Position numbers and translations under genes: made by a program. Positions 55,335 to 64,000 of a stretch of DNA of 64,000 nucleotides are shown piece after piece (position 1 is the first letter of the stretch; each line of letters begins with the position of its first letter). Under the pieces are notes generated by a model. That model did no database searches. It saw nothing but the letters and a program-made list of their open reading frames with translations, and had not been told where the DNA came from. The stretch comes from Apium graveolens (taxonomy: Eukaryota; Streptophyta; Magnoliopsida; Apiales; Apiaceae): the NCBI RefSeq assembly GCF_009905375.1, contig NC_133647.1, positions 45,814,506 through 45,878,505 on the forward strand. The letters run 5' to 3'.

Positions 55335-56567
55335 ATGTCTATTGCAAAGAAGAAATATGCTTTGGTCATAGTGGATGAGTTCACCAGATACACATGGGTG
55401 TATTTCTTGCACACAAAAAGTGAAACTACATCTATCTTGATTGATCATGTCAGGCAACTGGATAAATTGGTCAAAGATTCAGTAAAGATAATAAGGAGTT
55501 ATGATGGTACTGAGTTCAAGAATTTGATAATGGAAGAGTTCTGCAAAAACCATGGAATCAAGCAGGAATTTTCTGCTCCTGGAACTCCACAGCAAAATAG
55601 AGTTGTTGAAAGGAAGAATAGAACTCTCATTGAAGCTGCACGTACAATGCTTGATGAAGCAAAGCTTCCAACCTATTTCTGGGTTGAAGCTGTGCAGACT
55701 GCTTGTTTTACTCAAAATGCAACACTCATTAACAAGCAAGGAAAGACACCATATGAGATGGTGAAGAAAAAGAAGCCAAATCTGAAATATTTTCATGTAT
55801 TTGGATGCAAGTGTTTTATTCTTAAGACTCATCCTGAACAGCTATCTAAATTTGATTTAAAAGCTGATGAAGGAATCTTTGTTGGATATCCACTTTCCAC
55901 AAAAGCCTTCAGAGTCTATAACTTGAGAACAAGAGTGGTCATGGAATCTATCAATGTCTCTTTTGATGACAAGAAGATTACTGGACTTGAAGATTTTATT
56001 GATCATGATCAGCTGAGATTTGAAAATGAAGACTCAAATTCAGATATTGAAAATCCTGATAATCTAGATCCTGATATTACAAACTCTGATGGATTAAACT
56101 CTGATGTTATTGAAACTGTGGTGACTACACCAAAGGAAGATGCACCTATGCAGGGGGAGCATACTCAAGATCTAACCACATCTCAAGAAGCATCAGAACA
56201 TACATCTGGCTCTTCAAGTTCTGATTCGTCAAGTTCTGATAAGCCAAGTTCTGATAGGTCTGAAAATCTAAATTCTGAAGAATCCAACTCAGAGAGCATA
56301 GTCTCAAGGGGAGCATCAAAAAATGAAAATGAAGACAGCATGGATCATGGGGGAGCATCCAGTTCTAGAAAAAACCTTCCATCTGCAAGGAAGTGGACTA
56401 AATCACATACACCTGATTTGATAATTGGAAATCCTGATGCAGGTGTCAGAAGTAGAACAGCTACTTCAAATGAATGTCTTTTCAACTCTTTTCTTTCTCA
56501 GACTGAGCCAAAAAAAGTGGAAGAAGCTCTTCAAGATGCTGATTGGGTGCAAGCAATGCAGGAATAG
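55335..56567 (+). pseudogene. element 5 integrase and linker
   Basis: 410 codons. The first catalytic Asp lies just upstream (HVDLFGPV). At the second, the usual SDNGTEF reads SYDGTEF, so the catalytic Asp is replaced by Tyr. The Glu block VERKNRTLIEAARTML is intact. The FVGYPLSTKAFRVYN block and an acidic Ser-rich linker with Ser-Ser-Asp repeats follow. The RT begins with FNSFLSQTEPKKVEEAL before TAG 56565. Confidence 0.9.
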
Positions 56568-58037
56568 TTAAATGAATTTGAAAGAAACAAAGTCTGGACC
56601 CTAGTGCCAAGACCAAAGAATAGATCTGTTGTTGGTACAAAGTGGGTATTCAGAAACAAAACTGATAGTGATGGCATAATTACAAGGAATAAGGCAAGGC
56701 TGGTTGTAAAAGGATATTCTCAACATGAGGGAATTGATTATGATGAAACATTTGCACCATTTGCTAGATTGGAAGCCATAAGGATATTTTTGGCTTATGC
56801 TGCTCACAAGAAGTTTACTGTCTTTCAAATGGATGTGAAAAGTGCTTTTCTAAATGGAGAATTGGAGGAAGAAGTATATGTTGAACAACCTCCAGGCTTT
56901 GTAGATACCAAATATCCAGATTATGTCTACAAGCTTGATAAGCACTTTATGGACTTAAGCAAGCTCCTAGAGCATGGTATGAGACTTTAGCTCAGTTTCA
57001 TCTAGAAAGTGGATTTAACAGAGGAACTATAGACAAAACACTGTTCTACCTCAACCATGGAAAGGACTTACTTCTGGTCCAGATTTATGTTGATGATATC
57101 ATTTTTGGTTCTACAAATGACAGACTTTACAAGAAGTTTGCCAAACTGATGCAGTCAAGGTATCAGCTGAGTATGATGGGGGAACTTAGCTATTTTCTGG
57201 GCCTTCAAGTCAAGAAGAATGAAGAAGGCACTTTTATTTGTCAAACTAAGTACACCAGAAACTTGCTGAAGAAATTTGGAATGCAAGAGTGTTCAAGTGC
57301 ATCCACTCTCATGGCCACTGCAACAAAACTGGACAAGGATACTGGTAAATCAGTAGATATTACTGATTACAGAGGTATGATTGGCTCTCTACTCTATCTA
57401 ACTGTAGTAGACCTGATATCATGTATGCTACGTGTCTTTGTGCAAGATTTCAAGCAGATCCAAGAGAACCTCACTTGACAGCTGTGAAAAGAATTTTCAA
57501 GTATCTTAAAGGAACAGCTGATCTGGGATTGTGGTATCCCAGAGAACCAGATTTTAAACTACCAGGTTACTCAGATACAGATTTTGCAGGATGCAAAATT
57601 GACAGGAAAAGCACAAGTGGAAGCTGCCAATTTCTTGGAGGCAGATTGGTTTCTTGGTTTAGCAAGAAACAAAAGTCAATTTCCACATCAACTGCAGAAG
57701 CAGAGTACATTGCTGCAGGAAGCTGTTGTGCACAGATTCTTTGGATGAAGAATCAGTGGATTATGGGTTAACATATTTTAAAATCCCTATTTACTGTGAT
57801 AATCAAAGTGCTATTGCCATGACAGGTAATCCAGTTCAACACTCGATGTCAAAGCACATCAGCATCAGGTACCACTTCATAAGGGAACATGTGGATGAAG
57901 GTACAGTGGAATTGCACTTTGTTCCAACAGATCAACAACTAGCAGATATCTTCACCAAACCACTGTGTGAAGCTACTTTTACAAGATTGGTAAATGAACT
58001 TGGAATGGTTTCAGGTTCTTTCTCTAAATCTACTTAG
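56568..58037 (+). pseudogene. element 5 reverse transcriptase and RNase H
   Basis: RT from 56604: [38 protein letters not shown], catalytic YVDDIIFGS at about 57086-57112. Frameshifts occur near 56940, 57405 and 57765. RNase H: YSDTDFAG (Asp), [11 protein letters not shown] (Glu), CDNQSAI (Asp), then the IFTKPL end block, stop at 58035-58037. All catalytic residues of RT and RNase H are still present, but the polyprotein is broken. Confidence 0.9.
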
Positions 58038-59379
58038 TTTTGTTCTGATGCATCAGACTTTATAATCAGTATTTACAGAAATTACTCTCTGTGTGTATTC
58101 TGTGCTTAATTGAAAATTGCTTAAGTACTGACTGTTGTCTGATGTGACTTTCTAAACTCTGATAGTGATATGTCTGTTTATATAACTATTCAATCCTATG
58201 AGGATACCTGTGCTAGATACTGACCTAGTAGTCTTTAATAACCTAGGGATCCCATATTAGAAGTAATTATTTCTGTGGAAACCTATTGACACAAGCAAAT
58301 TTTGATATTGAGCATAGTTGAGTTTACTTTGTCTATCTTATTACTAAGTCACAAACTAGAATAATGCTTCTCATCTATTAAGTTCTGATGCTAGTAAATC
58401 TGTTGGATGTCCTAAGTGCTGATACACCTTTCTTATCAAAAGAAAAAGAAAAGAACCAAGGATTAAAATCAGGTACTCCTTTGAGATCTAGAGTAAAAAT
58501 ATAGAAGGGACGACCCAAGTACATTGCTGGTATTAAGTAAATATGCATCAGAAAAGCAAAATATTTTCTTGGTGACTTTTCACACTCTATGGTTACTGGA
58601 GAAATACTCTGATAATAGCATAAATTCTAGTAAGTAGTCGTCACTCACTTACACTGAGAAGCCACTGTAAAATGGAATTTAAAAAGATGCACAAAATTAG
58701 CACAAATCTGTTGAGGTGGACTCAAGCATGAACTCATTCAATAGTAGGCTTCAGAATAATGACAGGTTTTTAGTAAAGTTTTAGTTCTGCCTTATTTCTA
58801 AGATGTACAGAAGTAAATCAGACTTTACTCTTTGTCTGATATTTAGCTTAATGCACACACTCAACACTCCATATGAATAATGAAAATTTATGTGGTGATC
58901 TATGCTATTTTAGATGAACAGTTTATATGTCAGATTGCATAAATTCTGAGGACAAGTTCTGTTGAACGTTCTGATGATTAAATTCTGAAGAATCTATATC
59001 AGAATTTGTGTGAAGAATTACAGCAATATCCATTCACTTTTCGAGTTAAGAAATCAAGTTCTGATGACTGTTAAGTTCTGATATAAGTCTAAATTCTGAT
59101 ATTAAGTTCTGATTCTTTACTTGACTTATTTGTGGATAAAATTTAAAAACAGTCTCAGTTTAAACCAGAATATGTTGAAGTGGAAGATTAACAGTCACTA
59201 TATTTAGGGATAGTGGTACACGTACATGCACAGTCATTTTTACTTGCTTCTTGTGCGCATTAAACCATGTTTTACCTTTTCAATGACTGTTTTTCTTTTT
59301 CCAAGTCTAGGGAGACGAGGTAGAATTAATTCTACCTGTCAGCATTAAAATTCCTTGCGTCTCCTGGCATTCTTTTTCC
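58038..59379 (+). other. non-coding region after pol with TTCTGAT words
   Basis: No supported gene. It is rich in the word TTCTGAT, often as AAGTTCTGAT or AAATTCTGAT (for example several in 58940-59115). The same word recurs in the LTR and in the coding linkers of the element. Confidence 0.7.
59319..59336 (+). promoter_or_regulatory. 18-base perfect palindrome upstream of the small gene
   Basis: GGTAGAATTAATTCTACC is its own reverse complement. It is flanked by a 7-bp inverted repeat, GGAGACG (59311-59317) and CGTCTCC (59358-59364). It lies about 44 bases before a TATA box, so a protein-binding site or cruciform is plausible. Confidence 0.55.
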
Positions 59380-59388
59380 TATATAAAC
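59380..59388 (+). promoter_or_regulatory. TATA box of the small post-pol gene
   Basis: CTATATAAACAACC, very like the LTR TATA of the same element (GTATATAAACACAG at 52070). The ATG at 59464 is 84 bases downstream with a short pyrimidine/A-rich leader. Confidence 0.6.
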
Positions 59389-59463
59389 AACCACTTCACA
59401 TCAGCCTATACATCAATTCTTTTATCACAAAATCACCTTCATTTTCTTTATATCAAAAACACC

Positions 59464-59733
59464 ATGGTCAATTACAACATGTTTTTGAACTATGAAACAT
59501 TCAACATGGAGTTAAGCTGTGAAGCCTGGCAGCAGGAATGGCACGTCACTGCCATTCCTGATGAGATATGGGACTCAGTTCCCCAGGAAGTACTCACCCA
59601 CCTCCTGTTCTTCTACATGGACTACCATCGCCATCTGGAGCGATTGGAGGAGGAAAGGCGGGAAGCTCTCCGCCAGCAAGAGCGAATCATCAGACTCGCT
59701 ATTCTGTTTGTCGAGAGTAGGAAGAAGAAATAA
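59464..59733 (+). CDS. 89-codon post-pol ORF of element 5
   Basis: The ATG at 59464 lies in a good context (ACACCATGG) and the ORF is open to TAA 59731-59733. The product starts MVNYNMFLNYETFNMELS. Its C-terminal half is strongly helical and charged (DYHRHLERLEEERREALRQQ), compatible with a coiled coil, and it ends in a basic SRKKK. No membrane segment or known domain is recognised. It has its own TATA box and is intact although gag-pol is broken. Function unknown. It could be a captured host gene or an element accessory gene. Confidence 0.55.
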   Translation: MVNYNMFLNYETFNMELSCEAWQQEWHVTAIPDEIWDSVPQEVLTHLLFFYMDYHRHLERLEEERREALRQQERIIRLAILFVESRKKK

Positions 59734-60459
59734 CTTATTTTCTTCTTCCTATTTTTCTTCATCGTCAGCCTTGCCCTGCTTCTTGAGCTAGGACTAAGGC
59801 TGTTGATGTTAGGTTTAGAAGCTTAGGACAATCTTGTAAAGCTCTGATGTAATTTAAATTTCATGAATGTATTCTCTTGATATATTAATAGAATTTCCTT
59901 TTTCTTTGCAAGTTTTTGTCTCTGAGATGTTTGTAACTTTAATGCACTGATAAATCCTGATATATCCATATTCTGATGACCATTTCTACTTTGATTTAAA
60001 TTAAGTTCTGATCTTATAATTTCAGTACTTATTTACTTGATTTATTTTGGTCATTCTCATACTTGAATTTTTCTCAGAATATTGGAGTTGCAGTGAAAAA
60101 TAATTGAATAAGTGGGAACAATTTAAATTTTGAATTAAAACTAATTTACCTCGATTAATGGAATTACTGGGTAAGTGGAACGGTTTTTCCTTGAAAAACT
60201 GCAAGTGGGTAAGTAATGATTACTGTTTTCCCGTGCCCATTAAATATTCATTATTGCTGCATGTCTGACAGGTGACCAACGATTATATTTTTTTTACCAA
60301 GTATAAGTAAGAGAGAGAGAAGATTATACAATCTTTTATGTACTTTTTCCACTTTATCTCTCTCTTTGCTTTTACTCTCTTTTATCTCCTAACATTAGTT
60401 TTTCATACAGTCATTCTCTCAAACACCTAACAGGCATCTCTTAATTTTTGATTATTTTC
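59734..60459 (+). promoter_or_regulatory. region between the two post-pol genes, with a candidate promoter
   Basis: It begins with the 3' part of the small gene (T-rich, AATAGAATTTCC near 59888) and carries a few TTCTGAT words. A candidate TATA, AGTATAAGTA, lies at 60301-60310, followed by a CT-rich leader (60315-60430), as in plant 5' UTRs, before the ATG at 60460. Confidence 0.45.
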
Positions 60460-61934
60460 ATGGCACCTAAGGATTTGATCATTGATGGAGCTAAACTTGT
60501 TCCAAACAACTATGCTGCAATTCTCGATCATGCTGAAGCTCCATCTGAGTTGCATTTTGTGCAAGATCTTCTTGCACACAGTGAAATCGGGTATGCATTG
60601 ACCCAACCTTCAGTCTTTTCCGGCCAACAAGTTCTGACGTTTTGGCGGACTGGGCACTTTGATAATGGTGGTACACATGGTACTCCCAGTATTGTTTTCG
60701 AAGTGGATGATTCTACATATGTGGTAACTCCTGGTACAATTCGAAAGGCTCTACATTTACCAGAAGGATGTACTTTTTCAACCCTAGAGGAATCAGCTCT
60801 TAAAGAATTAATGGCTAGTTTGGGGTATGAGCAGAGTTTGGCAAAGCTTGGGCAGTTAAACGGGCTCATATCAGAAAGGAATGGAGCTTCTTCTTCGACT
60901 GCATCACTAAAGCTTTTGGGAATAAGTGTTCCAACTTTGATGCCATCTCTATAATGAGTCAGCACATCGGGTATGCTATCATTAACCAAACTCATTTCGA
61001 TTTTGCAAATGCTGCGATAGGTTTTATTGGGGATAGGATGACAGAAGATAGGAATGTTGTCTACTTTGCTAGATTTTGTCAGCTTATATATAATTTTTGT
61101 TGTGCTGATGAACCCCAACCTACCACTGACTTAACTCCACCTTTCAAAATTGCAAAATGAGCCTTTAATGATTTGGTAAATGCTGATCTTAAGAAAACAG
61201 TGGTTAGACCTTTACAGATTCTTCAGTCTGTAAAATAGATCTTGGTAAATACTGATCCTGACACCTATAGATCTGTTTATCCTGATATCCAACCTACCAC
61301 CACATCTCAAACACCACAACAACCAACAGAACATACCACTCATACTACTCAACCATCCCTCAAAATATATCTCAAATCATATCTCTCCACTTCACAAACA
61401 GCTCAACCCTCATCCTCAGCACCTACTGTGAAGCCTTCATCTTCCAAGCCTAAGAGGACAAAGACTGTTCCTCAAACACCTCAGAAGAGAAGGAGGATTG
61501 TTTTGAGAGATGAATCTGACAGTGAGGAACAGGTTTCTACATCAGAACCTGTTGTCAAAGAAGCTGAGAAAGTTCATTCTCAGAAGGATTCTGGAATTGG
61601 GGGGGATCTAAGCTTCTCAAAAGGCTTAGAAAAATGACTTCTACTGAAACTCCCAAGGAATCCCAACCTTCAAAGAGATACAAGAAACAAAGAGCTAAAA
61701 GGCCAGTTTCAGATGATGAGGAAGCAGCAGCTAAGGAAGGAGATCAGGAATCTCTGATCTCACAAGAACCAGAATCTGCCAACGCCACTGCTTCTCCATC
61801 AACTCCAACTCAGGAAGCTGCTACTGAAAAGGCCAACACACCATTTGTGTCTCCTGTTCAAAAGTCTGTATCTCCTGTTGATCCAGGCACAAGTGCTGAA
61901 ATTGATACTCAGAACCTGGTTGTGCCTGAAATAC
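60460..61934 (+). pseudogene. element 5 post-pol ORF, homologue of that in element 4
   Basis: It starts at ATG 60460 (MAPKDLIIDGAKLVPNN; element 4 also starts MAP). A frameshift near 60865 moves the reading frame, after which blocks RKEWSF, SNFDAI and YFARF match the element 4 protein. Stops near 61158 and 61239 and another frameshift near 61630 follow. The C-terminal part is Ser/Thr/Pro-rich with a strong nuclear-localisation-like stretch (KPKRTKTVPQTPQKRRR, near 61450-61500) and acidic patches (DESDSEE, SDDEEAAAKE). It is cut by the CACTA transposon. No membrane segment seen. Confidence 0.65.
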
Positions 61935-61959
61935 CACTACACCATAAATGACCTATCGC

Positions 61960-62130
61960 AATGGTTTAATCATGCGTGTTACAAAATTATGTTACCTTAG
62001 GTATGCTCATCTTAGCCTACCGCAACATAGTATTTTTGATGTTACCATAGTCTTTATAACATGTTACCATAGCTTCAAAGTGTTACATATTGGTAACATG
62101 TGGAAACTTATGTTACAATAGGGTGGATAA
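61960..62130 (+). repeat. subterminal repeats of the CACTA element
   Basis: The word TGTTAC(C/A)(A/T)TAG and its variants occurs about six times, in both orientations (for example GATGTTACCATAGTC, CATGTTACCATAGC, ATTGGTAACATGTGG, TATGTTACAATAGGG). Such arrays bind the accessory transposition protein (TnpA-like) in known CACTA elements. Confidence 0.65.
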
Positions 62131-62460
62131 AAATAACGTTTTACAAATAATTAAATATATATAATTATTTGACTTAAAAATTAATTAATTTTGATAATAT
62201 AATTAAGCAATAATATTAATAATAGCTAAGATTGATAGACTAAGTTTTTTTTTAAAAACATTTTGTAAATTGTACTAATTAATAACATATAATTTTTTAT
62301 TAATAAAAAAATTAAACACTATTTAAACTTAAAATTTTATTAAAAAATAAAAAAAAAAGTGAAATTAGCTGGCAGTTTTTTGGGCTCTCGATCAGGCGGG
62401 CTAAAGTATGATCAAAATTTTTTGAGAAAGCGGTAGTTTTTTGTCAAAATTTCACTCTAA
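62131..62460. other. AT-rich spacer in the CACTA element
   Basis: AT-rich sequence with A and T runs and no gene. Around 62360-62450 it turns into a promoter-like stretch before a CT-rich leader. Confidence 0.4.
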
Positions 62461-62732
62461 ACATCTCTCTCTCCCTCTCTCAGTCTCTCTCACACTCTAA
62501 ACATCTCTCTCTTTCTAGCAATCGCTCTCACACTCTCTCTCTCTCAACTTTCAATTAAACCGAATCATCCTACCTCACAGATCGTTGAATAGATTAGCTA
62601 GGGTTTTTAATTGGAATTGGGGGTTTTTAATTGGAATTGGGGTCAAATCGGCTTGCAGTTCTACTTTAAGGTACTACCCCTCATCTCTCTCTGATTTTGT
62701 GTGTATATGTATATACTGCCTCTCTCCCTGCC

Positions 62733-62778
<46 letters not shown>

Positions 62779-62790
62779 TCTCTAATTATG
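62461..62790 (+). repeat. CT-rich tracts including a (CT)n microsatellite
   Basis: CTCTCTCT-rich sequence at 62461-62550 and a pure (CT)n run at about 62731-62772. Between them is TAGGGTTTTTAATTGGAATTGGGG, duplicated in part (GGGTTTTTAATTGGAATTGG twice, 62601-62640). It resembles the 5' UTR of a plant gene. Confidence 0.65.
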
Positions 62791-63590
62791 TTAGTTTCTT
62801 CTCTAATTTAGTAAATCTAGAAGAAAGAATAATGAGAGTGTGTGTGTGTTTACGGGTTCCCATTACAAAAGAATTGCAGTGAATTTTCAGGACGAGAAGG
62901 AGGGGCATTTCGGTTTCGCAGAAGGTCGACATCAGACACTTACGAGAAGACAAGCGGGGATGGATCATCTTATCACCTCCTTGAGAGTTTTGTTACTTTA
63001 AATTTTCAGCACTTTGTTTGTGTTTTGGAGTTTGGGGTGTGCTAGGTACAATTTGCATTTTGTTTTATATGTAGATTTGTGTATATAATGTGTAGTTCCC
63101 CTCTAGCATGGTTTAACAACAAGTATCTCCGTCAATTCCGATTACTAAGTGTAACTACAAGTCTACTACTTTATTATCCTTCTGTAAGATAACTTGTTTG
63201 TGTACATAGGTTTACTGTCAAGCTATTTCAAAAACAAATTTAATGAACAGAACATCTGGATTGAGTAAAGTATATGTGCACAACAGCTACATACTCCAGC
63301 TTCTAGTTATTATGAATTTATGATTAATACCTAGGAGAAGTGATCTGAAGCTCTTTGAATGAAAAAGTGTTAGAGGTTGTAGCCTCATGTAAAATAAAAA
63401 CAAAGTTGTAGCATTATTATCAAATTCTATTGTTCAGTACTATGTTTTAAAAATAAGTATTATGTGTTACTGTGTTAAACTGTTAATAATTAAGCTTGTA
63501 CATAGTATGGTGTATAATCCATTAGGTTCCCAACATAAACTCCTCTCCCTTATCCAAGTGTCCGTCTTTTTTAGCTCATGGCTTCATAGC
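62791..63590. other. gene-like sequence, no exon established
   Basis: A stretch at 62890-62990 reads GISVSQKVDIRHLREDKRGW and on to a TGA. It could be an exon, but has no supported splice sites or recognised domain. The rest is T-rich, intron-like. Confidence 0.25.
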
Positions 63591-63680
63591 AGATGCCTCT
63601 ACCACCTCCATGATATTGGACTTGCTCAAATCAAAAGGGCAGGACCCTATTCTCCTTGCTCAAAGCACGGAGTTTCTTAA
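63591..63680 (+). CDS. possible exon of an unidentified gene
   Basis: After a T-rich stretch ending TTCATAG (63584-63590) the sequence reads ADASTTSMILDLLKSKGQDP and ILLAQSTEFLK and meets AAG|GTACAT, a good 5' splice site, at 63680. Composition and flanking splice signals suggest a real exon, possibly of a gene carried or hit by the CACTA element. I do not recognise the protein. Confidence 0.3.
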   Translation, partial: RCLYHLHDIGLAQIKRAGPYSPCSKHGVS

Positions 63681-64000
63681 GGTACATTATAGTTTTAAAT
63701 TTCCAACTCTTTGTACAACTCTTTATAGTTTTAAAATAGTGATGAAATTGAGCTTGAGCCTTAGTCGAATTCATGCTCAAAATAATATATGAATTATCTT
63801 ATTATTTATGAAATAAGATGTAGTAAATGACAAAAAGGTAAGTAACAGGATATATTAATTCGAGTAGGTAAAGGTTGTGTTGTGGATAGTTCAGTTGGTA
63901 CTGGCTATTCATGTTAGATCACCAGGTGTTTCATATAAGCTTTTTCCAGCAGCTGTTTTTTTATTGTTTACATTCTTAAGAGCTTTGTTAATTTGCAACT
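63681..64000. other. T-rich sequence, probably intron
   Basis: AT-rich sequence after the putative splice donor, with no supported exon before the window ends. Confidence 0.3.

Larger units (their letters stand above)
51714..61934 (+). mobile_element. copia element 5 (Sirevirus-type), 3' end missing
   Basis: A plus-strand element inserted in the pol gene of element 6. It has LTR, primer binding site, gag, pol and a long post-pol region with two further genes. It is interrupted at 61935 by a CACTA transposon, and its 3' LTR is not in the window. Gag-pol keeps one frame from 52437 to about 56940 despite many stops. Three frameshifts follow in RT/RNase H. Confidence 0.88.
61935..64000 (+). mobile_element. 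CACTA (En/Spm) DNA transposon, one end
   Basis: CACTACACCATAAATGACC at 61935 is a typical CACTA terminal inverted repeat start. It is followed by subterminal repeats of the TGTTACCATAG type (near 61980-62125). The three bases before it, TAC, would be one copy of the 3-bp target duplication. The other end is outside the window. The transposase gene is not seen here. Confidence 0.65.

Noticed and set aside
60491..61118. Minus-strand ORFs of 61 and 196 codons opposite the element 5 post-pol ORF
   Set aside because: Antisense shadows. The plus strand has blocks shared with element 4.

Overview
This window is plant nuclear DNA made almost entirely of nested LTR retrotransposons, most of them broken. 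I found no intact host gene, rRNA, tRNA or CRISPR array. Evidence for a plant: Ty3/gypsy chromovirus pol genes of Tekay (Del) type, Ty1/copia elements of Sirevirus (SIRE/Maximus) type, initiator-Met-tRNA primer binding sites, and a CACTA transposon end. A eudicot is likely. The repeat families feel asterid or Apiaceae-like to me, but that is an impression, not a demonstration.

Layout. 1-4312: 3' part of a decayed plus-strand Sirevirus-type copia element (gag, protease and RT scraps, a post-pol ORF remnant, several polypurine tracts, a ~1.3 kb LTR). 4313-10325: plus-strand Tekay element 1, missing its 5' part (protease to chromodomain pol, then a 2.87 kb 3' LTR). 10326-11841: part of another gypsy LTR. 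11842-12989: copia LTR, minus strand. 12990-34839: minus-strand Tekay element 3; its left LTR is split by element 2. 13322-25844: complete plus-strand Tekay element 2 with TTTGG target duplications. 34840-51713: part of minus-strand Tekay element 6, inserted in the right LTR of element 3; its own LTR is split by element 4. 34920-48180: complete minus-strand Sirevirus element 4 with TAATA target duplications. 51714-61934: plus-strand copia element 5, inserted in the pol gene of element 6. 61935-64000: one end of a CACTA DNA transposon inserted in element 5, with gene-like sequence behind it. Nesting reaches four or five levels.

How the genes work together. Gag forms the particle. Protease, integrase, RT and RNase H copy the RNA and insert it. 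Every pol gene here carries stops or frameshifts, so none looks autonomous. Elements 4 and 5 also carry a large gene after pol. The two copies are homologous, each has nuclear-localisation-like basic clusters, and each lies behind what looks like its own TATA promoter. Element 5 has a further 89-codon ORF with a separate TATA box.

Most interesting: a short motif, TATCCGTTGA, is scattered about 40 times in both orientations through the LTRs, the spacers and the reading frames of element 4, often as hairpin pairs. Element 5 and the first copia element carry different motifs spread in the same way. The Tekay LTRs share a probable GC-AG intron and a conserved TGAGC/GCTCA hairpin.
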